From Muribaculaceae bacterium (GTDB lineage: Bacteria > Bacteroidota > Bacteroidia > Bacteroidales > Muribaculaceae), in the NCBI GenBank assembly GCA_022484565.1, contig JAKVKZ010000002.1, positions 1 to 64,000 on the forward strand: a stretch of 64,000 nt of DNA, read 5' to 3'. Under the pieces are notes generated by a model. The model was not told the DNA's origin. It saw only the letters and a program-made list of their open reading frames with translations, and searched no databases. Numbering within the stretch: position 1 is the first letter of the stretch; every line of letters begins with the position of its first letter. The position numbers were made by a program, and so were the translations under genes. Below, in pieces: positions 56,220 to 64,000 of the stretch.

Positions 56220-56353
56220 AAAGCAAAAACAAGTAAACTTGATTTGCATTTCCATTCGCCTTGCACTAAATTTGACTGGCGTCGAAGATAGGCTGCGGCT
56301 CAGGAAAGCAAAAACAAGTAAACTTGATTTGCATTTCCATTCGCCTTGCACTA
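56220..56353 (+). repeat. Tandemly duplicated promoter, 49-bp perfect direct repeat
   Basis: The 49-bp segment at 56220-56268 is repeated without change at 56305-56353, 85 bp apart. Each copy holds an inverted repeat CAAGTAAACTTG (56230-56241 and 56315-56326) just upstream of a TTG -33 element (56244-56246 and 56329-56331). Both are followed after 20 nt by a -7 box: TAAATTTGA (56267-56275) and TATCTTTGC (56352-56360). So promoter and operator exist twice in front of the antiporter gene. Confidence 0.88.
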
Positions 56354-56377
56354 TCTTTGCAAAACAAACCTTAGGCA

Positions 56378-58570
56378 ATGGACGCTACTATTACACATGC
56401 TCTTATTACCAACCCCGTTTTGATATTCTTCACGGTGCTGGTGATAATCCTCATGGCGCCATTGCTGTTGACACGGTTGAAAATTCCGCAGGTAGTGGGC
56501 CTGATTATTGCGGGCGTGATTGTTGGCCCTTATGGGCTGAATCTATTGGAGCGCGACAGCAGTTTTGAGATATTCGGGCAGGTGGGATTGCTCTATTTGA
56601 TGTTCCTTGCCGGACTTGAAATTGACATGTTCCACTTAAAGAAGAATATCCGCAAGGGACTTGGATTTGGACTTCTCACATTTCTAATACCGTTAATTCT
56701 CGGAACTTTAGCAAGCGTTACAATGCTGCATCTCGGATGGATTACAGCAATCCTTGTGGCATCAATGTACGCTTCCCATACTTTGATAGCATATCCTGTG
56801 GTGACTCGATTCGGAATTACAAAATCGCCTGCGGTGCTGATTACAATTGTAGGCACCATTGTGGCAGTACTTGGGTCATTGCTCGTTCTTGGCGTTGTGG
56901 TCGGGATACAGAGCCAAGGAGAATTTGCAATAAGCAACATTTTGCGGCTTTTGCTGAATGTGGCAATTTATTGTGCCGCTATTCTATATCTCTACCCACG
57001 AATAATGCGGTGGTTCTTCAAGACTTTCAGTGACAGTGTTACCCAGTTTGTGTTTGTTCTTGCATTGGTGTTCCTTGCTTCATGGCTTGCTAAGGTGGTA
57101 GGACTTGAATCAGTGCTTGGAGCATTCTTCGCTGGACTTGTTCTTAATAGATACGTGCCGAACATTTCACCGCTGATGAACAGAATTGAATTTGTGGGAA
57201 ACGCACTGTTCATACCCTATTTCCTGATAGGCGTGGGAATGATGATAAACATTAGGGTGATGTCGAGCACCGACACTATGGTCGTGGCGGGAAATATGCT
57301 GCTTGTGGCAATATCCACAAAATGGATTGCAGCATATATAGCACAGAAGATAAACAGATTCACAAGGAACGACAGAAGCATAATGTTTGGTCTTAGTTCG
57401 GCGCATACAGCAGTCGCCCTTGCCGTGGTGACACTTGGCTACAACATGCTTTTGCCTGATGGAAGCCATGCATTGAGCGAGGCCGTGATGAACGGGACTA
57501 TCGTGATGATACTCGTGACCTGCACTATGGCACCAATTGTCACTTCAGGAGCGGCAGCCAAGATGAAAATAAGGATGATGGAACATCCCGAAGACTATGA
57601 CGAGGAGAAGAGGACGGAGAAGAAACAGATGCGGACGTTGATTCCAGTTGCTAATCCAGTGACGGCATCAAGCCTGGTGACTTTGGCACTGCTGATGAAG
57701 CGCAAGACAACCGATGATTCAATTTTTGCTCTGCATGTGAGGAATGATAATTCGTCATCATCGGTGGCAATAGGGCGGAATGCCCTAAAACTCGCAGGCG
57801 AAACTGCCGCCGCGGTGAACGTGACGATGCAGACAATTGAGAGGTACGACCTTAACACTTCCACTGGAATAATCAATACCGTGAAAGAACGCAATATAAC
57901 CGACATTGTAGTAGGAATGCATCAACATTCCAATATTGTGGACAGTTTCTTCGGCAGCAAAATTGAACAGCTATTGAAAGAACTGAACAATATGGTGATT
58001 ATTTCACGATGCTTCATTCCAATCAATACGATAACGCGAATAGTGGTGGTGGTTCCCGAAAAGGCGGAATTCGAGACTGGATTCGAGGCTTGGATAATCC
58101 GAGTGACAAATCTTGCAATGCGGATAGGGTGCAGAATAATATTCTGTGCTTATCAGACTACGATACAGATGATTCACAGCGCATTCAAGGCTGAAAACAT
58201 AGAAGTGCGGAGCGAATTCAGGGAAGTGAAGGAATGGGGCGACTTGGTGCTTATAGCCAATAACCTGCTTGACGACGACTTGATGATATTAATCGGGGCA
58301 CGCCGAGCTTCAGTGTCGTTCAACCTTGAGATGGACACATTGCCGAATTTCCTTGCCAAATATTTTGCAAGAAACAATTTGCTGGTGATATTTCCTGAGC
58401 AATTCGGTGAAACGCCGAAACTTACCAGACTCAGCAACCAGCTTTCAGCCGACATCACTGCAACGCCTTCCGGTGCATGGCTTCGCCTGCGTGCATGGTT
58501 CCGCTGGCTGAACACCCAAAAGAAGCGCATCACGCACCGCAACCGCAAGAAACGCACTTTCGACCTATAG
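56378..58570 (+). CDS. Kef/CPA2-type cation-proton antiporter with USP-like domain
   Basis: A 730-residue membrane protein. Residues 10-400 form the Na+/H+ exchanger domain with about 12 helices: LKIPQVVGLIIAGVIVGPYG, FGQVGLLYLMFLAGLEID, and SVLGAFFAGLVLN. The soluble C terminus (about 425-715) resembles two universal-stress-protein-like folds, a layout common in Bacteroidetes antiporters that may sense nucleotides. The start at 56378 lies 17 nt after the second promoter copy. It converges on the FISUMP4 gene with 13 nt between the stops. Which ion it carries is unknown. Confidence 0.88.
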   Translation: MDATITHALITNPVLIFFTVLVIILMAPLLLTRLKIPQVVGLIIAGVIVGPYGLNLLERDSSFEIFGQVGLLYLMFLAGLEIDMFHLKKNIRKGLGFGLLTFLIPLILGTLASVTMLHLGWITAILVASMYASHTLIAYPVVTRFGITKSPAVLITIVGTIVAVLGSLLVLGVVVGIQSQGEFAISNILRLLLNVAIYCAAILYLYPRIMRWFFKTFSDSVTQFVFVLALVFLASWLAKVVGLESVLGAFFAGLVLNRYVPNISPLMNRIEFVGNALFIPYFLIGVGMMINIRVMSSTDTMVVAGNMLLVAISTKWIAAYIAQKINRFTRNDRSIMFGLSSAHTAVALAVVTLGYNMLLPDGSHALSEAVMNGTIVMILVTCTMAPIVTSGAAAKMKIRMMEHPEDYDEEKRTEKKQMRTLIPVANPVTASSLVTLALLMKRKTTDDSIFALHVRNDNSSSSVAIGRNALKLAGETAAAVNVTMQTIERYDLNTSTGIINTVKERNITDIVVGMHQHSNIVDSFFGSKIEQLLKELNNMVIISRCFIPINTITRIVVVVPEKAEFETGFEAWIIRVTNLAMRIGCRIIFCAYQTTIQMIHSAFKAENIEVRSEFREVKEWGDLVLIANNLLDDDLMILIGARRASVSFNLEMDTLPNFLAKYFARNNLLVIFPEQFGETPKLTRLSNQLSADITATPSGAWLRLRAWFRWLNTQKKRITHRNRKKRTFDL

Positions 58571-58583
58571 CGGCAGGCAATTA

Positions 58584-59333
58584 TTATTGCACAGCACGCA
58601 CTGAAAAGCCAAAACAACGTATGCTCATGCTCAAGTCGGGGCATCCGTCAAGTTCAAAATGAATTCGATAGGCGAAACCAGAATCTTCTGTGCAATGAGT
58701 TCCACTCCAATAAAATCCGACTTCATTCTGAACGCCAACATCAGGACCACAGCGCCATCCCGACATCGGCAGGAAAATGCTGTTACCATTTTTGCCGGTT
58801 ACCATTGCGCCTTTCACTCCCTTGTAGCTTATGATTTTCCATGTGCATTTGTCGATTAGCTCCTGCTCTTCTTCGCGAGTAGGCATCCGCCAATCTCCAC
58901 CCATATTTACGCGGGCAATGTCGAACTTACTGCCACTGATTTCCTTTAGTGGCTTTTTCCCGCCATACAATGACGACGTCCACTTGTCGTTTGAATCGGT
59001 GACATCCTGGTCAATTTCTTTTCCTGTAGGGTCAGCCCAGCCAAAGTAATCGCCAAAATCTTCAGGTGCCTTTGCACCCACATTGCATGAGGCCCACTTT
59101 ACACTCAGGCCGAGGTCAATAAGTTCTCCTTTTGTGGGAGCGACTTCAACAGCCACTTCAGCTTTCGGCTTCGGAACAGGTGCAGGCTTTGGGGCAGCTT
59201 TTGCCGAATTCTTGTTTGTACTCGAACAATCAATCATGATAATAAAAAATACAATCATTGCTACTATTGCGAGTGTGCGGCTAAGCCTTGAACCTAAAAA
59301 GATGGAATGTTTGTGATTAGAAGTTTTTTTCAT
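58584..59333 (-). CDS. FISUMP-domain protein (copy 4), probable lipoprotein
   Basis: A 249-residue protein with a hydrophobic N-terminal segment ending at a cysteine (FFIIMIDCSST), a P/K/A-rich spacer, and a FISUMP domain: LGLSVKWASCNVGAKAPEDFGDYFGWADPTG, WRMPTREEEQELIDKC, VTGKNGNSIFLPMSGW, ending FGFSVRAVQ. It is closer to the typical FISUMP sequence than copies 1-3. The start at 59333 (MKKTSNHKHS) is fixed by the promoter upstream; an in-frame codon at 59486 lies beyond it. Like the other copies it is convergent with a membrane-protein gene. Function unknown. Confidence 0.78.
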   Translation of the reverse strand: MKKTSNHKHSIFLGSRLSRTLAIVAMIVFFIIMIDCSSTNKNSAKAAPKPAPVPKPKAEVAVEVAPTKGELIDLGLSVKWASCNVGAKAPEDFGDYFGWADPTGKEIDQDVTDSNDKWTSSLYGGKKPLKEISGSKFDIARVNMGGDWRMPTREEEQELIDKCTWKIISYKGVKGAMVTGKNGNSIFLPMSGWRCGPDVGVQNEVGFYWSGTHCTEDSGFAYRIHFELDGCPDLSMSIRCFGFSVRAVQ

Positions 59334-59361
59334 ATTCTGGATAGTTTTTGGTTTTACTTCC

Positions 59362-59393
59362 GCAAAGATAAGGGCTGGAAACTTAAAAGTCAA
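59362..59393 (-). promoter_or_regulatory. Promoter of FISUMP copy 4
   Basis: On the minus strand TTG (59393-59391), a 20-nt spacer and TATCTTTGC (59370-59362); the ATG follows 28 nt later. Confidence 0.7.
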
Positions 59394-59447
59394 TAGCCCG
59401 GATTGATTTTTTTGTATAAGGTAACGAATTATATCAAGGCGATAAAT

Positions 59448-59483
59448 AAAAATGTCCCCTGAAATCACATCAGGGAACATTTC
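59448..59483 (-). terminator. Terminator of the phosphatase gene
   Basis: AAATGTCCCCTGA and TCAGGGAACATTT form an imperfect stem with a short loop and a T run on the minus strand, about 60 nt after the stop codon of the phosphatase gene. Confidence 0.7.
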
Positions 59484-59540
59484 CAATAAACCCTCTAACT
59501 TTCTTTTTTACATCCTTGCAATTTTATACTATTGGCAAAT

Positions 59541-60824
59541 TTAATTTGTTGCCTTGACATTCTTATTAATGATATTCGTGAAAAAACTGCGTACATCCTT
59601 CCAATGATAGAAGGGGTAGCAGTCCGTCTTTACAGGAACTGATTTTTCCTGCTCATTCAAGAGAAACTTGACGAGAATGTCGCCGGGACGGCTGGAATTA
59701 CGGAAAAATATCAGTTGGACATTTCCTGCCATCGGAGCGATTTTGAAATCGCTGAAAAGTTTGTAGGTCTCAGCAGGAGAAGTAGCGGCGGCATAACAAT
59801 TATTCAGTTGCATAATGGCTGCAAGAGGAATGATGTTGCCGTCGTGACCGAAGCGCAAAGTAGCGCCATGGCCGTGCGCAGCAATAATAGAATCTGCCGA
59901 TTCCACAATGTTGCTCAGCAAGTAGCGGGCATTGTCAACCATAAGCCCATGATTGCCTGCGTAATTGCCATTGGTGGAATACATACGGAAATTGAACACT
60001 TGCCAAAGATTGAACAATTCATTTTTTGAAAATAAATCGTAAAAGCTGATGGGGCTATCAATATCTTGCATGTCCACAGCGAGCCAATATAGCGACCAAA
60101 TAAGCTTATGGGTGTCGATATTGCGCTTGACGTAATCAGCGTTGCTGAACAATCTGGCTGCAATGCTGTCGCCATTTACTGAAATGGAGTCGAACTGCTT
60201 GTATTCTGCCTTATATTCCGCACTGTTGGAATAAGCTTCGGCCTCACGGCTGTAATGGCATAAATAATTCATGTCGTGATTGCTTGCATCACGTGAAATG
60301 CGGAGGTTGGGATTAAGTTCCTTCAGCCTTTCGCAAAACGCCGACATGCTCAGCACACAACGTACCACCATGGTGGAGCGTGCATCGACAGCAACGTTAC
60401 CGGCAAACACTTGCGGATAGGCTTTAAACATACGTTCAGCTATTCCGCGGTGTTGGCGCACGCCAAGCGGGGAAAGATCACCGCCACGTCCTTTAGCTAT
60501 CTTGTAAACGGAAATCAGACGTTTGAGGGCATCTTTACCAAGGGGCGTAAGCACTCCATCATTTTGAGCCTTGACAAGCAGTTTATATGGCGATTCATAG
60601 TCGTTGTCACCTATTAGGTAACGTGAACCATGGCGTCCATAATGGCTGATATAGAATGGTTCATATCCTTTGGGAGCCGGAGTGACCTTAACAGGAGCAG
60701 TGACAGGGTAGGCATAATAAACGCCACCGGCTTTGTTGAGGTCAGAATATATTTCCTTGCGTGACGTTTGAGCCATCACAAGCAAAGGCAACATAAGGAA
60801 CAGCCAAATCGATAGATTTCGCAT
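59541..60824 (-). CDS. Histidine acid phosphatase (MINPP/phytase-like)
   Basis: A 427-residue exported enzyme with signal peptide 1-19. The phosphohistidine motif is YGRHGSRYL (R64-H65-G66), and the proton-donor region is LRFGHDGNIIPL (H327-D328), the HD form usual in phytases rather than the HAE form of animal MINPP. Such enzymes remove phosphate from inositol phosphates or sugar phosphates in the periplasm. It lies 71 nt after susD, on the same strand, so it may serve the substrate brought in by the SusCD pair. A stem-loop in the gap suggests uncoupled expression. Confidence 0.85.
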   Translation of the reverse strand: MRNLSIWLFLMLPLLVMAQTSRKEIYSDLNKAGGVYYAYPVTAPVKVTPAPKGYEPFYISHYGRHGSRYLIGDNDYESPYKLLVKAQNDGVLTPLGKDALKRLISVYKIAKGRGGDLSPLGVRQHRGIAERMFKAYPQVFAGNVAVDARSTMVVRCVLSMSAFCERLKELNPNLRISRDASNHDMNYLCHYSREAEAYSNSAEYKAEYKQFDSISVNGDSIAARLFSNADYVKRNIDTHKLIWSLYWLAVDMQDIDSPISFYDLFSKNELFNLWQVFNFRMYSTNGNYAGNHGLMVDNARYLLSNIVESADSIIAAHGHGATLRFGHDGNIIPLAAIMQLNNCYAAATSPAETYKLFSDFKIAPMAGNVQLIFFRNSSRPGDILVKFLLNEQEKSVPVKTDCYPFYHWKDVRSFFTNIINKNVKATN

Positions 60825-60845
60825 ATTGAAATTAATTAAGATGAA

Positions 60846-60885
60846 GGAATGTGCAAGGAATGCTTTGCGCAGCCTTGCACATTCC
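60846..60885. repeat. Perfect 13-bp stem-loop between susD and the phosphatase gene
   Basis: GGAATGTGCAAGG (60846-60858) and CCTTGCACATTCC (60873-60885) pair without mismatch around a 14-nt loop. It begins about 10 nt after the susD stop and has no T run, so it is more likely an mRNA-stabilising or partial-attenuation element than a full terminator. Confidence 0.75.
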
Positions 60886-60895
60886 CATTAAGAAC

Positions 60896-62596
60896 TCAAT
60901 AACCCGGATTCTGCACGAGGTTTGGATTATTCGTCATTTCGCTCTCAGGAATAGGGAAGAGTTTGAAATGGTCGTCAACATCCGAGCCGAGGCGTACAGC
61001 ATTCTTCCAATCCCAGTTATATCCTGTGGTGAATTTGCCAAAACGGATAAGGTCAGTACGACGGGTGATTTCAGAAGCAAGTTCACGCTGACGTTCACTT
61101 AGGATGAAGTCGAGTGTAAGCTGGCTGTCGGTAATGTCGCCAGAAACTGAAGAGTCAACGCCTGAAACGGCATATTTGCCGCTCATATAGGCACGTTCAC
61201 GGATTTCATTGACGTAGGCGAGTGCTTGTGCACGGCTACCGCCCGTTGCACCGCGAAGAATTGCCTCAGCTGCCATCAAATATGCATCGCCAGTGCGGAA
61301 CATCGGGAAATCAATTGATGAATAAGTGATGCCCGAAGGACTAAGTTGGTTGTCTTTAGTGACATTGCGCCACTTGATATAGCCGTAACCGCAAGTGAAA
61401 GTGCCCGTCATGGCTTCTTTGCTGTCCCAAGTGTTCTTGGTCTGGTTAGGCAGTGCCGTCATGAACTGTGCGCGTTTGTCGTGTTTGGCATTTCCCCAAG
61501 TATCGGATGTGCTGAAAGGAACGTCCGATTCATTGAAGGCATCGACGAGAGTGGTTTTGGCACGTACATTGCCCCAGCCTTTAGCACCCACACCAGTGGT
61601 GTAGAGAGCATCCATCGGGCCATTGACGAAAGCCTTGACATAGAAATTGGTGCCGGCTGAACTTTGGGCTTTCAAACCATCCTGAACAAGCGGCCAAATA
61701 ATTTCAGAGCAGGTGTTGTTGTCAGCAAGGAAAATATGGCGATAATCAGATGCAAGCGGATATTTACCGCAGTCGATAACCTTCTTGGCATAAGTAAGGC
61801 AATCATTGTAGTGGTTAACGCCAGTCCAAGTGGCTGAATTGAGATACATGCGGGCGAGAAGGAACCATGCTGCTACCTTATCGACACGTGCATACACATT
61901 AGCGCCCGGGTCCTTCAGCAGGTCGGTGCTGCCGGAAGTTTCACCTGAAATCAGTTTCAATTCACTCTCAGCATAATCGAAAATCTGCTGGCGTGTCATC
62001 TGTACAGGAATATCCTTCACGCCTGTGTTTTCGTCAACGAAAGGTACAGGACCGAAAAGGTCGCATAGAGTGGCATAGCAATAAGCGCGGATGAACCGAG
62101 CTTCGGCACGATAAGCCGGACACTCACTGCCCATGGCATCCCATAAGCCGCGGCTCCTGAGTTTTGCTTCAGTGCATTCGCGGAGGAACTCATCGCAATA
62201 AGCGATTGACATGTAAAGGCGCTGATAAGTCCATGTGATTACGGAAGCGTTTGAAGCGCTCCATTGTAAATTCAGACATTTGCGAAGTCCGTTGGAAGAA
62301 GAAGGCATGATAAAGTTATCAGTGTTGAGTTCCTCGAGATAGAACATCAAGCGGACATAACCAGAATATCCTTCATTGGCACCTTCAAGGTCGCCGTCGC
62401 CGCCATCGCCACCTTTTTGCCCAGTGAGGACAAGGGAGCCATAGCATTTGGCAAGAACACCCATATAGCCATCGGAAGTGGCATACACCTGTTCGCTGAC
62501 AAGCTGGTTATCATCGAGCGGCATGGTGTCGAGGTCGCCTGTGCATGATGTAAGGCACAGAACGCTCAAAAACAAAGCATAAATATATTTTTTCAT
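60896..62596 (-). CDS. SusD/RagB-family outer membrane lipoprotein
   Basis: A 566-residue lipoprotein (MKKYIYALFLSVLCLTSC, lipidated C18) of the SusD family, which closes over the SusC channel and captures the nutrient. Typical features are present: the N-terminal LDTMPLDDNQLVSEQVYAT segment, YRAEARFIRAYCYATLCDLFGPVPFVDE, FPMFRTGDAYLMAAEAILRG and the C-terminal LFPIPESEMTNNPNLVQNPGY. The start at 62596 is the ATG; a TTG four codons upstream is not needed. It follows susC by 24 nt. The substrate is unknown. Confidence 0.95.
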   Translation of the reverse strand: MKKYIYALFLSVLCLTSCTGDLDTMPLDDNQLVSEQVYATSDGYMGVLAKCYGSLVLTGQKGGDGGDGDLEGANEGYSGYVRLMFYLEELNTDNFIMPSSSNGLRKCLNLQWSASNASVITWTYQRLYMSIAYCDEFLRECTEAKLRSRGLWDAMGSECPAYRAEARFIRAYCYATLCDLFGPVPFVDENTGVKDIPVQMTRQQIFDYAESELKLISGETSGSTDLLKDPGANVYARVDKVAAWFLLARMYLNSATWTGVNHYNDCLTYAKKVIDCGKYPLASDYRHIFLADNNTCSEIIWPLVQDGLKAQSSAGTNFYVKAFVNGPMDALYTTGVGAKGWGNVRAKTTLVDAFNESDVPFSTSDTWGNAKHDKRAQFMTALPNQTKNTWDSKEAMTGTFTCGYGYIKWRNVTKDNQLSPSGITYSSIDFPMFRTGDAYLMAAEAILRGATGGSRAQALAYVNEIRERAYMSGKYAVSGVDSSVSGDITDSQLTLDFILSERQRELASEITRRTDLIRFGKFTTGYNWDWKNAVRLGSDVDDHFKLFPIPESEMTNNPNLVQNPGY

Positions 62597-62620
62597 TGCA
62601 GAATTCAATTAATGAGTTAG

Positions 62621-64000
62621 TTAAAAGGTTAAGTTCAGGCCCAAGTTGAAAGTACGTGGACGTGGATAGACATTACGGTCGATACCATTGTAGATTTCAG
62701 GGTCAACACCGTCGTAACCTGTGATTGTGGCGAGATTAGTCACACCAAAAGTGACGCGCAATGTGCTTGAGTTGTCCCAAAGATGCTTGAAGTTGTAGCC
62801 GAGGGTAACATTGTCGAAACGGAAGAAGTTACCTTTTTCAAGCCAATAATCGGAATAAAGCTGCTGGAGCTGGAAGCCACTGTCGCGGGTGCTGCGGAGG
62901 ATATTTGAGAAATATCCCTGGTCGCTGTAAACGCTCTGAACATAGTCGTTGGCGCGAACATAATTGTAAACGTAGAATCCGAAGGAACCGTGGCCACTTG
63001 CCGATAAATCCCAGTTCTTATAAGTGAAGCGGGTGTTGAAACCGAGATAAGTCTTAGGCAGGGCACTGCGGCCATCGGCATATTTGGTCTCGGTGGATGA
63101 CACTGACCCATCAGGCTGAATGTATTTGCCTTCAAGAGGTTTGCCATCATCGCCATAAGCCTGTTTGCAGAGATAGAAGTTGTAAGGGCGTTTGCCAACC
63201 ATGAACACCTGAACCGTCTTGCCGGTTTCGGATATGTAGCCAGTAAGCACAAAGTTTTGACCAGTGTCGATGGTGTTGAGTTTGGTAATCTTTGAAGTGT
63301 TCCAAGTGAAGTTGAAGCCCAAATCCCATTGAAAATCACGGGTGCGGACAGGAACAGTGTTGAGGGTGAATTCAAGACCCTTATTCTCCATCTTACCGAT
63401 ATTGGTGGTGATTATAGAGGAATAGTTCGTTCCTGAAATCACATTGATGGTGTTGAGCAAATTCTTTGTGTAACGCTTATATAGGTCGATACTACCATTG
63501 ATGCGATTGCCGAGGAATCCGAAATCGAGGCCGGCATTCCATGTTGTAGTGGTTTCCCACTTGATGTCGCGGTCGTATCCATTTGGACGATAGGTGTTGT
63601 ACCAAACATCGCCAAATTCGTACATTGACTCTGGATATGAAACGCTGAAGGTGGTCATGTAAGGATAATCATTGAGAATATCCTGTTGGCCGGTAGCACC
63701 ATAACCGAGGCGAAGTTTAAGATCGGAAAGTACACTGTTGTCCTTCAGAAAATCCTCTTGGGAAATGTGCCATGCGAGAGCTGCCGAAGGGAACAGTCCC
63801 CAGCGATTACCCTTTGCAAACCTTGATGAGGCATCGGAACGCAAAGTGGCTGTAACCAGATAGCGGTTGTCGTAGGAATAGTTGGCACGGCCATAATATG
63901 AGAGGAGATAATATTCAGATTCTGAATGTGAAGGTGAAGAAAGCTGTTTGCCTTCAGGGTCGAGAGTCGTGGCATCGAACTTCTTCCAGAAATGCTGCCA
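62621..64000 (-). CDS. SusC/RagA-family TonB-dependent transporter, C-terminal part
   Basis: The last 459 codons of a SusC-type transporter; the 5' part lies beyond the right edge. The frame is open to the window end. Family landmarks are clear: YYGRANYSYDNRYLVTATLRSDASSRF, RWGLFPSAALAWHIS, LKLRLGYGATGQQDI, WETTTTWNAGLDFGFLGNRINGSIDLY, and the terminal PRPRTFNLGLNLTF with the C-terminal aromatic residue. It pairs with the SusD protein downstream to import an oligomer. The plug and TonB box cannot be seen. Confidence 0.95.
   Translation of the reverse strand, partial: WQHFWKKFDATTLDPEGKQLSSPSHSESEYYLLSYYGRANYSYDNRYLVTATLRSDASSRFAKGNRWGLFPSAALAWHISQEDFLKDNSVLSDLKLRLGYGATGQQDILNDYPYMTTFSVSYPESMYEFGDVWYNTYRPNGYDRDIKWETTTTWNAGLDFGFLGNRINGSIDLYKRYTKNLLNTINVISGTNYSSIITTNIGKMENKGLEFTLNTVPVRTRDFQWDLGFNFTWNTSKITKLNTIDTGQNFVLTGYISETGKTVQVFMVGKRPYNFYLCKQAYGDDGKPLEGKYIQPDGSVSSTETKYADGRSALPKTYLGFNTRFTYKNWDLSASGHGSFGFYVYNYVRANDYVQSVYSDQGYFSNILRSTRDSGFQLQQLYSDYWLEKGNFFRFDNVTLGYNFKHLWDNSSTLRVTFGVTNLATITGYDGVDPEIYNGIDRNVYPRPRTFNLGLNLTF

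Noticed and set aside
56220..56353. The 49-bp repeat as ends of an insertion sequence
   Set aside because: The copies are direct, only 85 bp apart, enclose no gene and each contains promoter elements, so a promoter duplication explains them better.

Overview
The window looks like the chromosome of a member of the order Bacteroidales, perhaps a gut Muribaculaceae-like lineage (the order is well supported, the family is a guess). The evidence is the SusC/SusD pair at the right end, families typical of the phylum (DUF4199, DUF6048/DUF6452, DUF3843, SusA-like GH13, FISUMP-domain proteins), start sites without Shine-Dalgarno sequences, and a recurring Bacteroidetes promoter (TTG, 19-20 nt spacer, TAnnTTTGC) that I could place in front of more than ten genes.

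Left end (1-6.4 kb): the 5' part of a RepA-like ATPase gene, a type IV toxin-antitoxin pair (AbiEi/AbiEii) with an inverted repeat over its promoter, a magnesium P-type ATPase (mgtA), a small Met-rich periplasmic protein, then the SRP RNA and tRNA-Thr(TGT) in tandem. The ATPase and AbiE genes look like the edge of an acquired element. From 6.4 to 14 kb a module occurs three times: a GT-C-like multi-pass membrane protein on the plus strand, facing a FISUMP-domain membrane protein on the minus strand, with 3' ends that overlap by 42, 34 and 11 nt. A FAD oxidoreductase sits between the first two copies.

14-34 kb holds envelope and housekeeping genes: an M23/LysM peptidase, an Oar-like TonB-dependent receptor, a nucleotide pyrophosphatase-like enzyme, a Gly/Met-rich exported protein, prmC-recX-comF, a GH3 glucosidase, pyrE with an SRPBCC protein and a PagL-like deacylase, ftsY-rimO and mutS2. 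34-45 kb has an AAA/DUF4143 ATPase behind three 16-bp repeats spaced exactly 32 bp apart, a six-gene operon (DUF4199, GT2, nitroreductase, DUF6452, DUF6048, SDR), and an alpha-glucan pair (six-hairpin glycosidase and SusA-like GH13).

The most unusual region is 46.8-56.2 kb. It is a seven-gene, tightly spaced, single-strand operon encoding a VWA-like envelope protein, a four-helix membrane protein, a tubulin/FtsZ-like protein, a 1142-residue protein with a C-terminal actin/Hsp70 ATPase fold, a membrane coiled-coil protein, a retropepsin-like lipoprotein and a zinc-ribbon membrane protein. A tubulin-like and an actin-like NTPase together with a VWA protein suggest an envelope-spanning cytoskeletal or membrane-remodelling machine. 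It is followed by a Kef-type antiporter whose promoter is duplicated in tandem, a fourth FISUMP protein, a histidine acid phosphatase, and susD/susC (susC is cut by the window end).
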